A stretch of DNA of 64,000 nucleotides from Palsa-1439 sp050015495 (GTDB taxonomy: Bacteria > Verrucomicrobiota > Verrucomicrobiia > Palsa-1439), in assembly GCA_050015495.1 (NCBI GenBank), contig JBEKBH010000001.1, positions 124,001 to 188,000 of the forward strand, written 5' to 3'. Position numbers and translations under genes: made by a program. Below the pieces are notes generated by a model. The model was not told where the DNA came from. It was given only the letters and a program-made list of their open reading frames with translations, and made no database searches. Below, in pieces: positions 25,569 through 33,798 of the stretch. Position 1 is the stretch's first letter. The number at the start of each line of letters is the position of its first letter.

Positions 25569-26348
25569 TCAACGACGAGCGCTGGGCGTGTTGATCATGA
25601 AGTCGATGACCTTCTCGCTGACGCCACTTTTCTTGAGGTCGATGATCTCGGCGGTCGTCAAGTGAAACACCGCCTGGGAATTGCGGAGGTGGCTGAGAAT
25701 GACGTCGTCGCTGATGCCCGCGGCGGCCAATGCCTTTATATCCGCCACCGCGATCGATTGATCCCGGTCGGCGCGCGGAGGTGGCGGCGGCGGCCGTTGC
25801 AAAGTTGGCGGCGGTGGAGGCGGAGGCGAATCCGAATCTGCATCCCGATCCACGGCTGTCGGTGACAGCGGACGGTCAACGGACGGTTGCTGCGGGCTCT
25901 GCGTCACGGACGCCGGCGGAGGCGAATCGTAGTAGTTGGCGGGTGGTGAATTGTAGTCGACGGTTGCCTGCGAGCTGTAGACGGCGGGTGGCGGGTAGTA
26001 CGCGGCGGGCGGGTAATAGTACCCGTTGTAATAATTGCCACCGTAGTAATATGGCGCGTAGGCGTACGAAAGCCCCCACCACGGATACCAGCCCAAGCCC
26101 CAGCCCCAGCCCCAACCCCGGCCCCAACCGCCCCCCCAGTGCCCACCGTAATATCCACCGCCGTGGTATCCGCCGCCATGATAGCCGCCACCGCCGAACC
26201 CGCCACCGTGATAGCGCGCGCCGAGGGAACTGATCCGGGAGCCAGTGCTCGCGAAATGGCCCGTTTCGGCGAAGGTTGCGGAAGCCAAAAAGCTGGTGGC
26301 GACGGCGACCGCCGCCACGACAACGAGAAATTTGACGACTTGTTTCAT
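25569..26348 (-). CDS. Secreted Gly/Tyr/Trp- and Pro-rich protein with conserved C-terminal domain
   Basis: From MKQVVKFLVVVAAVAVATSF the protein has a clear signal peptide, then about 80 residues dominated by G, H, Y and W in HGGGYHGGG- and WGWGWG-like runs, then a Tyr/Pro section, a Pro-rich hinge, and finally a compact domain ALAAAGISDDVILSHLRNS with IIDLKKSGVSEKVIDFMI. The last domain recurs at the C-terminus of many exported proteins, as far as I recall in Verrucomicrobiota and Planctomycetes, with unknown function. The Gly-rich part suggests a surface or coat protein. The start at 26348 is the signal-peptide Met; the frame to 26360 adds four residues. Confidence 0.82.
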   Translation of the reverse strand: MKQVVKFLVVVAAVAVATSFLASATFAETGHFASTGSRISSLGARYHGGGFGGGGYHGGGYHGGGYYGGHWGGGWGRGWGWGWGLGWYPWWGLSYAYAPYYYGGNYYNGYYYPPAAYYPPPAVYSSQATVDYNSPPANYYDSPPPASVTQSPQQPSVDRPLSPTAVDRDADSDSPPPPPPPTLQRPPPPPPRADRDQSIAVADIKALAAAGISDDVILSHLRNSQAVFHLTTAEIIDLKKSGVSEKVIDFMINTPSARR

Positions 26349-26429
26349 GGCACACTCCAATCTACTGCCATATTAGACTACTCCCAACAGCGAATTGTTC
26401 AAGTCGCAGATGATCTTGGCAGCGATCGG

Positions 26430-26627
26430 CTATCCGATCCGGGGGACGGTGATATCGCCCGAGTGATGGAGAATGCCGAAGGCGAACAACAGCCAGACGA
26501 CGACGCAAATCACCACCACGGCGTTGAGGATTGATTTGATTTTACCGTCCATCGGGATGTAGTTGTTGACCAGCCAGAGCAAGATGCCGATGACGATCAG
26601 GGTGACGGCGAGATTCATGAGTGGCAT
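26430..26627 (-). CDS. Thivi_2564-like small membrane protein
   Basis: The 65-residue protein has two membrane helices (LAVTLIVIGILLWLVNNYI and ILNAVVVICVVVWLLFAFGI) joined by PMDGKIKS, the pattern of the small Thivi_2564 family of bacterial membrane proteins. A G-rich sequence (TGGGGGG) precedes the start. Function is unknown. It lies between two exported-protein genes on the same strand. Confidence 0.8.
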   Translation of the reverse strand: MPLMNLAVTLIVIGILLWLVNNYIPMDGKIKSILNAVVVICVVVWLLFAFGILHHSGDITVPRIG

Positions 26628-26821
26628 AAATGACCCCCCATGTGAAGGTATGTAGTAGTATTCATACCGTGAACGTAAGCCCGAGAGCGGACGGCCACAA
26701 TAGGGCGATACCCTACCCTGAGTTTAGGAAGCCAGCCTAGATCTGGGTGTTGGGATACTGGCGAACGCGAACCAACGCGAAGGGCAGCGCCACCCGATTT
26801 CCCTATGACCTCGATCCTGTG

Positions 26822-27811
26822 CTAGTCTGGCTGCTGGTTGGAGGGAGTTTGCAAATGGCGCCGGTCAGCTTCCTCGACGCTGGGACCGAGTTTGTCTGAC
26901 TTGGCCTGGTCGCTCCACCAAGGAACAATCTCCGGATTAAACGGCGGCTGGCCGCTCTGTGAATTCCACCACTTCCCCCACGCTCTCCAGTCCTCGCCAA
27001 AATTCTGCCCGGTCAACTCGACCAACGAAACCTGCGCCCACCAGCGCGTGTCCGAGTTGCGGTGGTACAGCAGGTGAATCATGTCCGGAACGACCGACGG
27101 GTCGCCGATAATTCCCAGGGCGCGGACAGCCAGCCAGCGGCCCCGATTATTTTCTGCCTGATGGCTAAGGGCCAACTCGCGCAGTGCGGGCAGCGCGTTG
27201 GTGGAGTGCATGGCGGCCAGCGCGCTGATGGCCTGGTAATACGCGGCACTGGCAGTTTTCGGCCCGTTGAGCGTGTTCAGCAAACGCTGTTCCAAAGTGG
27301 CCCGCCGCCACTCCGACCAGCCGTCAAACGTGCGGTTGTCGAGAAGGTTGTGGAACTGCTCCACGGTCGATTGCACGACGAGACGCTGGTCGTCGTTCAA
27401 CAGGTTCCAGGACGGACTCGAACCGACAAGGTCACTGGCGGTAATGGCCAGCTTTCGTTTCCCTTTCCCTTTCCGCTTCTTTTCGGTGCCTACCGCCGGA
27501 GAAGAGCGTTTGGTGTCGATTTTACCGGCCGTCTTGCCGCCACGGATCACCGAAAGGGAGACGTGCATACCGGGGTGGAGGTCGGACAATTTGATGCGCC
27601 GGCCATTGATCGTAACCGCCGTCAACGAGGTCAGCGTATAGGTGGTGTTGTTGCCTGCGGCGTCGGAGACGATGACTTGGTTGTTGGGGAGGTCGATGGA
27701 AACCACTTCCATCACATCGCCGGGGTTTCCGCTCTCGGCCCAAGCCGGCGACCACAGCAGCGAGAACACGACCCCGATGGCGACGGCCAGACAAGAAATG
27801 CGCCGATTCAT
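26822..27811 (-). CDS. Exported HEAT-repeat-like protein, paralogue A
   Basis: From MNRRISCLAVAIGVVFSLLW the protein (329 residues) has a signal peptide, a small beta domain (GDVMEVVSIDLPNNQVIVSD to TAVTINGRRIKLSDLHPG, residues about 32-90), a lysine-rich linker, and a helical C-terminal half with PALRELALSH and WLAVRALGIIGDPSVVPDMI, recognisable HEAT/armadillo-like repeats. It ends with WWAQVSLVELTGQNFGEDWRAWGKWW. It is a tandem paralogue of the gene at 28168, sharing order, length and leader. No enzymatic motif is visible; a periplasmic scaffold role is possible. Confidence 0.83.
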   Translation of the reverse strand: MNRRISCLAVAIGVVFSLLWSPAWAESGNPGDVMEVVSIDLPNNQVIVSDAAGNNTTYTLTSLTAVTINGRRIKLSDLHPGMHVSLSVIRGGKTAGKIDTKRSSPAVGTEKKRKGKGKRKLAITASDLVGSSPSWNLLNDDQRLVVQSTVEQFHNLLDNRTFDGWSEWRRATLEQRLLNTLNGPKTASAAYYQAISALAAMHSTNALPALRELALSHQAENNRGRWLAVRALGIIGDPSVVPDMIHLLYHRNSDTRWWAQVSLVELTGQNFGEDWRAWGKWWNSQSGQPPFNPEIVPWWSDQAKSDKLGPSVEEADRRHLQTPSNQQPD

Positions 27812-27840
27812 CCAGATCCTTTCCACAGACAGGACGCGTT

Positions 27841-27859
27841 GGGGTCAAACGTCGACCCC
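27841..27859 (-). promoter_or_regulatory. Conserved leader hairpin of HEAT paralogue A
   Basis: GGGGTC and GACCCC pair around a seven-base loop about 30 bases upstream of the paralogue A start. The same hairpin at the same distance precedes paralogue B (29190-29208), within a duplicated leader. It may be an operator or an RNA element. Confidence 0.45.
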
Positions 27860-27941
27860 CCAAACGGGGTGACGCTTGCTCATACGCCTGTTACGGCCAG
27901 TCGTTCAAGCCAAATCAAGACGGAGGCACGAGACGGGCTGC

Positions 27942-28118
27942 CCCTCACCTTAATCCTTTGCCGCCTCGGCACAACCAGCGGCTTCTCGTCCGACTCGATT
28001 CCCCCGCACGCGGGGCGAGGAGACCTGTTTGTCTGCCCCCTCACCTTTATCCTCTCCCCCGAAGGGGAGAGGAACCCCCCTCTCCCTTGTCGTGTAAGGG
28101 AGAGGGTCAGTGTGAGGG
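27942..28118. repeat. Dispersed composite palindromic repeat, locus 1
   Basis: The stretch opens with CCCTCACC and ends with GTGAGGG, and contains inner inverted repeats (CTCTCCCC-GAA-GGGGAGAG; CTCTCCCTT...AAGGGAGAG). A block from 27955 (CCTTTGCCGCCTCGG through GACTCGATTCCCCC) recurs in reverse orientation in locus 2 (49915-50193) and in diverged form in locus 3 (51379-51509). No open reading frame or transposase is associated. With the leader of HEAT paralogue A it fills the gap 27812-28167. Confidence 0.75.
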
Positions 28119-28167
28119 TACTTCCTACCGACCGATGGTTCCCCGTCAAATGAACTGTGACAGAGCA

Positions 28168-29160
28168 CTAGTCTGGCGGCTTACTGGAGAGATTTTGGAA
28201 ATGGAGCCGGTCAGCTTCATCGAAGCTGTGAGCGAGTTTGTCTGGCTCGGCCTGGCCGCTCCACCACCGGATAATTTCCGGATTGAACAGCGGCCGGCCG
28301 TGCTGCCGATTCCACCACGTCCCCCACGCGTTCCAGTCCTTGCCGAAATTCTGTCCGGTCAACTCGACCAACGAAATCTGCGCCCACCAGCGTGTGTCCA
28401 GGTTGCGGTGATACAGCAGGTGGATCATGTCCGGAACGGCCGACCGGTCGCCGATGATACCCAGGCCGCGGACAGCCAGCCAGCGGTGCTGGTTGTCGAC
28501 TCTCCCACGGTTGAAGGCCAACTCGCGCAGTCTGGGCAACGCGCTGGCCGAGTGCAAGATGGTCAGGGTGCTGATGGCTTGGGAATACGCGTCGGGCCGC
28601 GGCCCGTTGAGTATGTTCAGCGCACTCTGTTCTGCAGCGGCGCGCTGCACGTCCGTCCAGTCGTCATACATTCCGCTGTAGAGAAGGCCGCGGTAGTGGT
28701 GTGCAGTCGATTCCGCGATGAGACGCTGGTCCTCGTTCAACAAGCTCCAAAACGGACTCGAAGCGATAATGTCAGGGGCCGGGGTCGCCGCCGGGGCTGG
28801 TTCCGGTTTCGGCATCGTTCGGGCGCTTACCGCCGGAGGAGTGCCTGTGGCGTCGATTTTGTCGGCCGTCCTGCCGTTCTGGATCACCGAGAGGCAGACG
28901 CGCATGCCCGGGCGCAGGTCGGATGATTTGGCGAGCTGGCCATTGATCGTAACCGCCGTCAACGGGGTCAGCGCATAGGTGGCGTTGTTGTTGCCTGCGG
29001 GATCGGACACGGTGATTTGGTTGTTGAGGAGGTCGATGGAAACCAGCCTCATGACATCGCCGGGGTTTCCACCCCTGGCAATCCTGGCCGAAGCCGGCAA
29101 GCATACAAACGTGAACACAACCCCGATGGCGATGGCCAAGCAAGAAATGCGTCGGTTCAT
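28168..29160 (-). CDS. Exported HEAT-repeat-like protein, paralogue B
   Basis: This 330-residue protein starts MNRRISCLAIAIGVVFTFVC and follows paralogue A along its whole length: signal peptide, GDVMRLVSIDLLNNQITVSD beta domain, a Pro/Ala linker in place of the lysine-rich one, RWLAVRGLGIIGDRSAVPDMI helical repeats and RWWAQISLVELTGQNFG. The linker between domains is the most diverged part. Gene and about 110 bases of leader were duplicated together. The dispersed repeat at 27942-28118 lies between the two copies. Function unknown. Confidence 0.83.
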   Translation of the reverse strand: MNRRISCLAIAIGVVFTFVCLPASARIARGGNPGDVMRLVSIDLLNNQITVSDPAGNNNATYALTPLTAVTINGQLAKSSDLRPGMRVCLSVIQNGRTADKIDATGTPPAVSARTMPKPEPAPAATPAPDIIASSPFWSLLNEDQRLIAESTAHHYRGLLYSGMYDDWTDVQRAAAEQSALNILNGPRPDAYSQAISTLTILHSASALPRLRELAFNRGRVDNQHRWLAVRGLGIIGDRSAVPDMIHLLYHRNLDTRWWAQISLVELTGQNFGKDWNAWGTWWNRQHGRPLFNPEIIRWWSGQAEPDKLAHSFDEADRLHFQNLSSKPPD

Positions 29161-29189
29161 CCGGTTCCTTTGCGCAGACAGGACGCGTT

Positions 29190-29208
29190 GGGGTCAAACA
29201 GCGACCCC
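29190..29208 (-). promoter_or_regulatory. Conserved leader hairpin of HEAT paralogue B
   Basis: The arms GGGGTC/GACCCC with a seven-base loop match the hairpin upstream of paralogue A, in a leader that is otherwise about 80 percent alike by eye. Confidence 0.45.
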
Positions 29209-29316
29209 TCAAACGGGGTGATATTGGTTTATAGGCTTGGGCCGGCATGTCGTTCAAGCCAAATCAAGACGGAGACAGGACGAAGGCGGAAAGCCACAGA
29301 TTCACACAGATGGCCG

Positions 29317-29643
29317 TCAAAGAAGGCCGCCGTGGAAGCGTCCGAACGCGCGGGCCAGCAGGATGGCCATGAGGAGCGCGCCGAGGCCGAAGGGGACGAT
29401 GTGCTTCGTCTGCCGCAGCTCGAAATTCCCCGTGCGCACCACGAGCAGGTAGGCCATCAGGAGATTAAACATCCCCCAGAGGGCGTTGACCGCGGACGAC
29501 GACAGCCCCTGGCCCGGAGGCGACGCGAACGGCGATTGGAACGGGCTGCCCGAGACACCGGCGACGAGGTGCGGAACGCTGTTCATTAGGAAAGCGCCGC
29601 CGAAGAAGTAGGCGATGAAGTGACGTACGCGTGTTTGGGGCAT
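29317..29643 (-). CDS. Small membrane protein, unknown function
   Basis: The protein (108 residues from MPQTRVRHFIAYFFGG) has three hydrophobic segments: HFIAYFFGGAFLMNSVPHLV, AVNALWGMFNLLMAYLLVV and HIVPFGLGALLMAILLARAF. The PHLVAGVSGSPFQSPFASPPG loop between the first two is of a type I have seen in small bacterial membrane proteins with no assigned function. A longer frame to 29676 adds 11 residues without a better site. Convergence or coupling with neighbours is not evident. Confidence 0.7.
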   Translation of the reverse strand: MPQTRVRHFIAYFFGGAFLMNSVPHLVAGVSGSPFQSPFASPPGQGLSSSAVNALWGMFNLLMAYLLVVRTGNFELRQTKHIVPFGLGALLMAILLARAFGRFHGGLL

Positions 29644-29951
29644 GAGTGAAAGGATATCGGGTTTTGGAGTCCGCACAAGCGTTTCTTTGGGTCACCGCGA
29701 ATGCACGCGAATAGACGCGAAAGGCGAGCCACAGATTCACACGGATGGCACGGATGAGCGGCGGACGGGAAATGGCTGACGGGCGGCAGGACCGCGATTG
29801 GATGAACGTGTCACGCGGAGGCGGGAAATGAGGGTGGCGAGGATGGAGGGCTAAACGGCTTTGCGGCGATCAAATGTTACGATGATTAGATGGGACCCTA
29901 ATTCCGTTCCCCTCTCATCGCAGCTCCCGTTATGACGGGCTAGATGCAGGA
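29644..29951. other. Intergenic stretch with dispersed sequence fragments
   Basis: No gene is supported here. The phrase GCCACAGATTCACACGGATG occurs at about 29730 and in nearly the same form at about 29292, in the gap before HEAT paralogue B. An ACCGCGAATGCACGCGAATA phrase with internal GCGAA repeats lies at 29695. These look like fragments of dispersed repeats rather than coding DNA. Confidence 0.5.
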
Positions 29952-30800
29952 CTATGGCGAGGCTGCGGCTCCGACGAACTTGTCCTGCTTCCAAACACCT
30001 TCTTTCACTTTGCCGTCTGGATACGTCATTTTGCCTTTGCCGTCCGATTTGCCATCCTTGAATTGTCCAACGTATTTGCGACTATTGGGCCATGTGAATG
30101 TCCCTTGACCATCGTACTTGCTGTCTTTGAACTGGCCCTCGTACCTCGATCCATTTGGAAACGTGTACGTTCCTTGGCCACTCAAGCGGTCATCCTTGAA
30201 CCCTCCGACGTACTTCCGTCCATCCGTCCATGTGTACATCCCCTGGCCATTTGGCTGGTTGTCCCGAAACTCTCCAGCGTATTTTGACCCGTCTGGCCAT
30301 GTGAGCGTTCCTTGGCCATTCTTTTCGCCATGCTTGAACTCGCCAATGTACTCCGAGCCATCTGGAGTCGTGAGCGTTCCTTGCCCATTGCGCTGGTCGT
30401 TTTCAAACTCTCCAACATACTTCGTCCCATTTTGCCACGTAAATGCTCCCTGTCCGTTGTATTTGAAAGCCTTGAATTCCCCGACGTACTTTGACCCGTC
30501 AGAAAAAGACAGCGTCCCATTACCATCTGGCTTCCCGTCCTTAAAATCCCCGACGTATTTCTGTCCATTCGGCCACGAGTACGTCCCTTGGCCGATGGGT
30601 TTCCCGTCTTTCATTTTTCCTATGTATATAGCGTCGGGCAGTCCGTCCCAAGGTGCTCCCGCTCCCCACGTAAGCATATTATAATCATCGGGATGTGTTG
30701 GAGCGTTCCACAGGATATTCGTCTGCTGGGTGTAAGAAACGCACGGATACAATAACGAGATGCAAATTATTTCCCCAACAAGGAGGCTCAGACGTTTCAT
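29952..30800 (-). CDS. Exported MORN-repeat protein
   Basis: The 282-residue protein has an N-terminal signal sequence (MKRLSLLVGEIICISLLYP) and then nine 23-residue MORN repeats of the form KYVGEFKxGxxxGQGTxTWPDGS from about residue 57 to the end. At DNA level these are 69-base tandem repeats. The tail ends VKEGVWKQDKFVGAAASP. MORN repeats bind membranes or act as protein scaffolds. GC content is lower than in adjacent core genes, which hints at acquisition or strong compositional constraint by the repeat. The long gene-free stretch upstream means it is probably a single transcription unit. Confidence 0.9.
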   Translation of the reverse strand: MKRLSLLVGEIICISLLYPCVSYTQQTNILWNAPTHPDDYNMLTWGAGAPWDGLPDAIYIGKMKDGKPIGQGTYSWPNGQKYVGDFKDGKPDGNGTLSFSDGSKYVGEFKAFKYNGQGAFTWQNGTKYVGEFENDQRNGQGTLTTPDGSEYIGEFKHGEKNGQGTLTWPDGSKYAGEFRDNQPNGQGMYTWTDGRKYVGGFKDDRLSGQGTYTFPNGSRYEGQFKDSKYDGQGTFTWPNSRKYVGQFKDGKSDGKGKMTYPDGKVKEGVWKQDKFVGAAASP

Positions 30801-31827
30801 TGTCGGCTCCGGTTCGGATTGCTTTCGACTGCCCCCGTACTACTGCTCTCGACCCGAACTAGCAATTAGAAACCAACGTTAACGACCCTCTGCCCATCCC
30901 ACCTCCGTCTCGTCGCGGTTCTCTGGTTGTACTGTCTCGCCTACGGTGTCAAGGACACTACGCCGCGCGACACACGACCGCCGCTCGTGCGTTCCGCCTT
31001 TCCGATTCTACCGTCTCGCCTGGAAGATGGGGCAGGAGGCGTGCTGACGGCAGGCCGGGGCGGAAACGACCGCAAGCAGGGACGCTCGCGCTACCACGGC
31101 AGGGACGGTGCGACGGCCCGGAGCGCGCCGATTCACCCCGAAAGCCACGTGAAACGTGGTAAACTTTCGGGGCAGGCCCTTCGACGTTGCTCCCTTCGAC
31201 ACCCCGCCAGAGGCGGACAAGGCTCAGGGCAAGCAGGGTGAACAGAGCCCGGCCGGGGGCGGTCAAAGGCGTACAGGCGGAAGGACGGCGGGGGGCGGAA
31301 ACGACCGCAAGCGGGGACGCTCGCGCTACCAACGGAAGGACGGCGGGCTGGGCCCTTCGACTCCGCTCAGGACAGGCCAGCCCGCCCTACCCCACCAACG
31401 GAAGGCGATAGTATTATGCGTATTTGTAATTGACATGCACGTACTGTTGCGATATCGTATGCCGCGCTATAAGAAGATCGTGATTGAGAATCGCCGTTCT
31501 TTGAAAACGAGTCGGAAGGCAGCAACGACCGACGCTCGTAGAGCGCCGCTACAGTACCGCTATGCCCGGGGAGCAAGGGGCCGGTGAAAACAGCGTTTTT
31601 GCGAAACGAACCCACCGTTTCTTGACAAATGGAGGTGTCGATGGTGGTTGTGGTGCAAGTGGTTAGGAGGCTTTAGGGGTCGATTTTTGGTTTGGGTTCG
31701 TTTGGGTTCGTTCGGGGTGTTCGCGTCGCCGCCGTAATGGCTGTCGGGGCGGGATTCGATCTCTTGACCCTCGTGGAGCGGCAATGCTAAATTCACCCGC
31801 TCCCGATGTGATGGACGAATTATGGAT
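30801..31827. other. Gene-free stretch of about 1 kb with short repeats
   Basis: No convincing gene is present; several open frames exist but overlap one another and look like composition effects. A block of about 50 bases (GGCGGAAACGACCGCAAGC... GGGACGCTCGCGCTACCA) occurs at 31059-31110 and again at 31294-31345. A CCTTCGACTCCGCTCAGG phrase at about 31353 resembles dispersed repeat ends. TTGACA at 31431 with TATCGT 17 bases later resembles a promoter, ahead of a 42-codon frame at 31460 that I cannot support as a gene. The last 250 bases show only T/G-rich DNA before tRNA-His. Confidence 0.5.
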
Positions 31828-31905
31828 GGTGGCCGTAGCTCAGCCTGGTAGAGCTCCAGATTGTGGATCTGGCTGTCGCGGGTTCAAATCCCGTCGGTCA
31901 CCCCA
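31828..31905 (+). tRNA. tRNA-His (GTG anticodon)
   Basis: The cloverleaf is complete. The acceptor GTGGCCG pairs with CGGTCAC, with the extra G-1 at 31828 facing the discriminator C, which is the hallmark of tRNA-His. The D arm is GCTC/GAGC, the anticodon stem CCAGA/TCTGG encloses loop TTGTGGA (anticodon GTG, 31863-31865), and the T arm is CGGG-TTCAAAT-CCCG. CCA is encoded (31903-31905). Confidence 0.96.
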
Positions 31906-31997
31906 TCCTTCCCGAGCGCGACAGAGCGTGCTTGCATTCGCCACGCGGCTGGTTTAGGAAACTGGCTCCTGAGAACTGAAAGGGGAGCATCCATCAG

Positions 31998-32294
31998 ATG
32001 GAATCGGATATACTACAGAATCTTTACGTGTTCTTGCTGGCAACGTTTCTGGGGCTGGAAATCATCCGGCGCGTCTCGCCCCTGTTGCATACGCCGTTGA
32101 TGTCGCTGACCAACGCCATCTCGGCCATCGCCGTCGTGGGATCGATCGTCATTGCCGGCGAACAGAAGACCACCTTGAGCGCCGTGCTCGGAACGGTCGC
32201 GGTCGCCGCCTCGATGACCAACATCGTTGGCGGTTACATGATCACCTACCGCATGCTGGTGATGTTCAAAAAACGCGAACCGAAGAAGTCCTAG
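31998..32294 (+). CDS. pntAB: NAD(P) transhydrogenase, alpha-2 membrane subunit
   Basis: The 98-residue protein corresponds to the membrane part of the transhydrogenase alpha chain in the three-subunit form. It has three to four helices with NLYVFLLATFLGLEIIRRV, AISAIAVVGSIVIAG and ASMTNIVGGYMITYRML. With PntB it forms the proton channel that couples hydride transfer between NADH and NADP+ to the proton gradient. It is followed by pntB after six bases. The catalytic alpha-1 subunit gene is on the opposite strand downstream. Confidence 0.9.
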   Translation: MESDILQNLYVFLLATFLGLEIIRRVSPLLHTPLMSLTNAISAIAVVGSIVIAGEQKTTLSAVLGTVAVAASMTNIVGGYMITYRMLVMFKKREPKKS

Positions 32295-32300
32295 GAACCC

Positions 32301-33710
32301 ATGGAACACCTGATTCAATTTGTGTACATGGCGTCAGCGGCGTGTTTCATACTCGCCCTGAAATGGATGAGCGCGGTGCCCACGGCCCGGCGCGGGGTCA
32401 TCACCGGCATCCTCGGAATGACGCTCGCCGTCGGCGGCACGTTGCTGCTGCTGGGGCCGGAAGCGAGCGCCCACGGCTGGTTCGAGACGTACCGCTGGAT
32501 CCTGGTGGCGTTCGTGGTCGGCGCCATCATCGGCGTGCCCATGGCGATGATGCCGATGACCGCCGTGCCGCAACGAACGGCGCTGTCGCACGCTTTCGGC
32601 GCGCTGGCGGCGGCGTTGGTCGGAACGGCGGAGTATTACCTGCGGGGCGCCAGTCTCACGCATTTTACGATGACGGCTCTCGGAGTGGAAGTGTTGCTTG
32701 GCTATTTGACGTTCACGGCGAGCTTGATGGCCACCGGAAAGCTTCAGGAAATTCTTCCCACACGTCCGATCACCTATCGCGGCCAGAATTTTGTGAACTT
32801 CCTGCTGATTGGCGTCGCGATCCTGGTCACCGTTCTGCTCATCGTGGATCCGTCCAAATCGTTTTTGTTTCCCGTGATGTCGGTGTTGGCCCTGATTTTT
32901 GGCGTGTTGCTGATCATCCCGATCGGCGGCGCCGACATGCCGACCGTCATTTCGCTGTTGAATTCTTACGCCGGTCTGTCGGCCTGCGCGATGGGCTTCG
33001 TGCTCAATAACAAACTGCTCATCATCGCCGGCGCGCTCGATGGTTCTTCGGGCTTCATTCTCTCGGTGATCATGTGCAAGGCGATGAACCGCTCGTTCAC
33101 GAACGTCCTGTTCGGCGCGTTCGGACAGGTCCAGGTCGCCGCGGCGGCCACGGAAAAACGCCCCGTGCGCAGCGCCGCGCCGGAGGAAGCGGCGGCGTTG
33201 CTGGAATCGGCGAACGCGGTGATGATCGTGCCCGGCTACGGCATGGCCGTCGCCCAGGCCCAACACAGCGTCCGCGATTTGTATGACGCGTTGACCAAGC
33301 AGGGCGTGAACGTCCGGTTCGCGATCCATCCCGTGGCGGGGCGGATGCCCGGTCACATGAACGTGTTGCTGGCCGAAGCCGACATTCCCTACGACAAATT
33401 GCTGGAGATGGACGAAGCGAACGCCGAACTGCCGCAGACGGATGTCGCGCTGGTCATCGGCGCCAACGATGTGACCAATCCCGCCGCGCGCACGAACAAG
33501 GCCAGCCCGATCTATGGGATGCCGATCCTCGACGTGGACAAGGCGCGCACGGTCATGGTCATCAAGCGCAGCATGAACCCGGGTTTCGCCGGCATCGACA
33601 ACGATCTCTATTACCAGGACAAGACTCTCATGCTGTTTGGCGACGCCAAAGGGTTTACCGGGCAGATCCTGAAAAATCTGAGCAGCGCCAACGGCGGCGG
33701 CATGCACTGA
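32301..33710 (+). CDS. pntB: NAD(P) transhydrogenase subunit beta
   Basis: The 469-residue protein has the full PntB plan. About eight or nine membrane helices (residues 1-260) include GGADMPTVISLLNSYAGLSA, which carries the conserved His/Asp-rich proton path region. The NADP-binding domain III begins near residue 290, with VMIVPGYGMAVAQAQH, RFAIHPVAGRMPGHMNVLLAEA, VALVIGANDVTNPAA and FAGIDNDLYY. It exchanges NADPH and NADP+ at the cytoplasmic face. It forms an operon with pntAB and is convergent with pntAA. Confidence 0.95.
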   Translation: MEHLIQFVYMASAACFILALKWMSAVPTARRGVITGILGMTLAVGGTLLLLGPEASAHGWFETYRWILVAFVVGAIIGVPMAMMPMTAVPQRTALSHAFGALAAALVGTAEYYLRGASLTHFTMTALGVEVLLGYLTFTASLMATGKLQEILPTRPITYRGQNFVNFLLIGVAILVTVLLIVDPSKSFLFPVMSVLALIFGVLLIIPIGGADMPTVISLLNSYAGLSACAMGFVLNNKLLIIAGALDGSSGFILSVIMCKAMNRSFTNVLFGAFGQVQVAAAATEKRPVRSAAPEEAAALLESANAVMIVPGYGMAVAQAQHSVRDLYDALTKQGVNVRFAIHPVAGRMPGHMNVLLAEADIPYDKLLEMDEANAELPQTDVALVIGANDVTNPAARTNKASPIYGMPILDVDKARTVMVIKRSMNPGFAGIDNDLYYQDKTLMLFGDAKGFTGQILKNLSSANGGGMH

Positions 33711-33798
33711 GAAAGTAGAACGGTCGTCTCGCCCGTTTGCCGGTAGCGGCGCGGTCTCCCGCTCTGATTCATGCACTCCGCCCGCAAAACGGGCCGGT

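Noticed and set aside
30000..30620. 69-base tandem repeats considered as a CRISPR or satellite array
   Set aside because: The repeats are in frame and encode 23-residue MORN units; there are no unique spacers between identical repeats.
31156..31587. 143-codon plus-strand frame in the gap before tRNA-His
   Set aside because: It runs through both copies of a short repeat, gives low-complexity Arg/Gly sequence and lacks a ribosome site.
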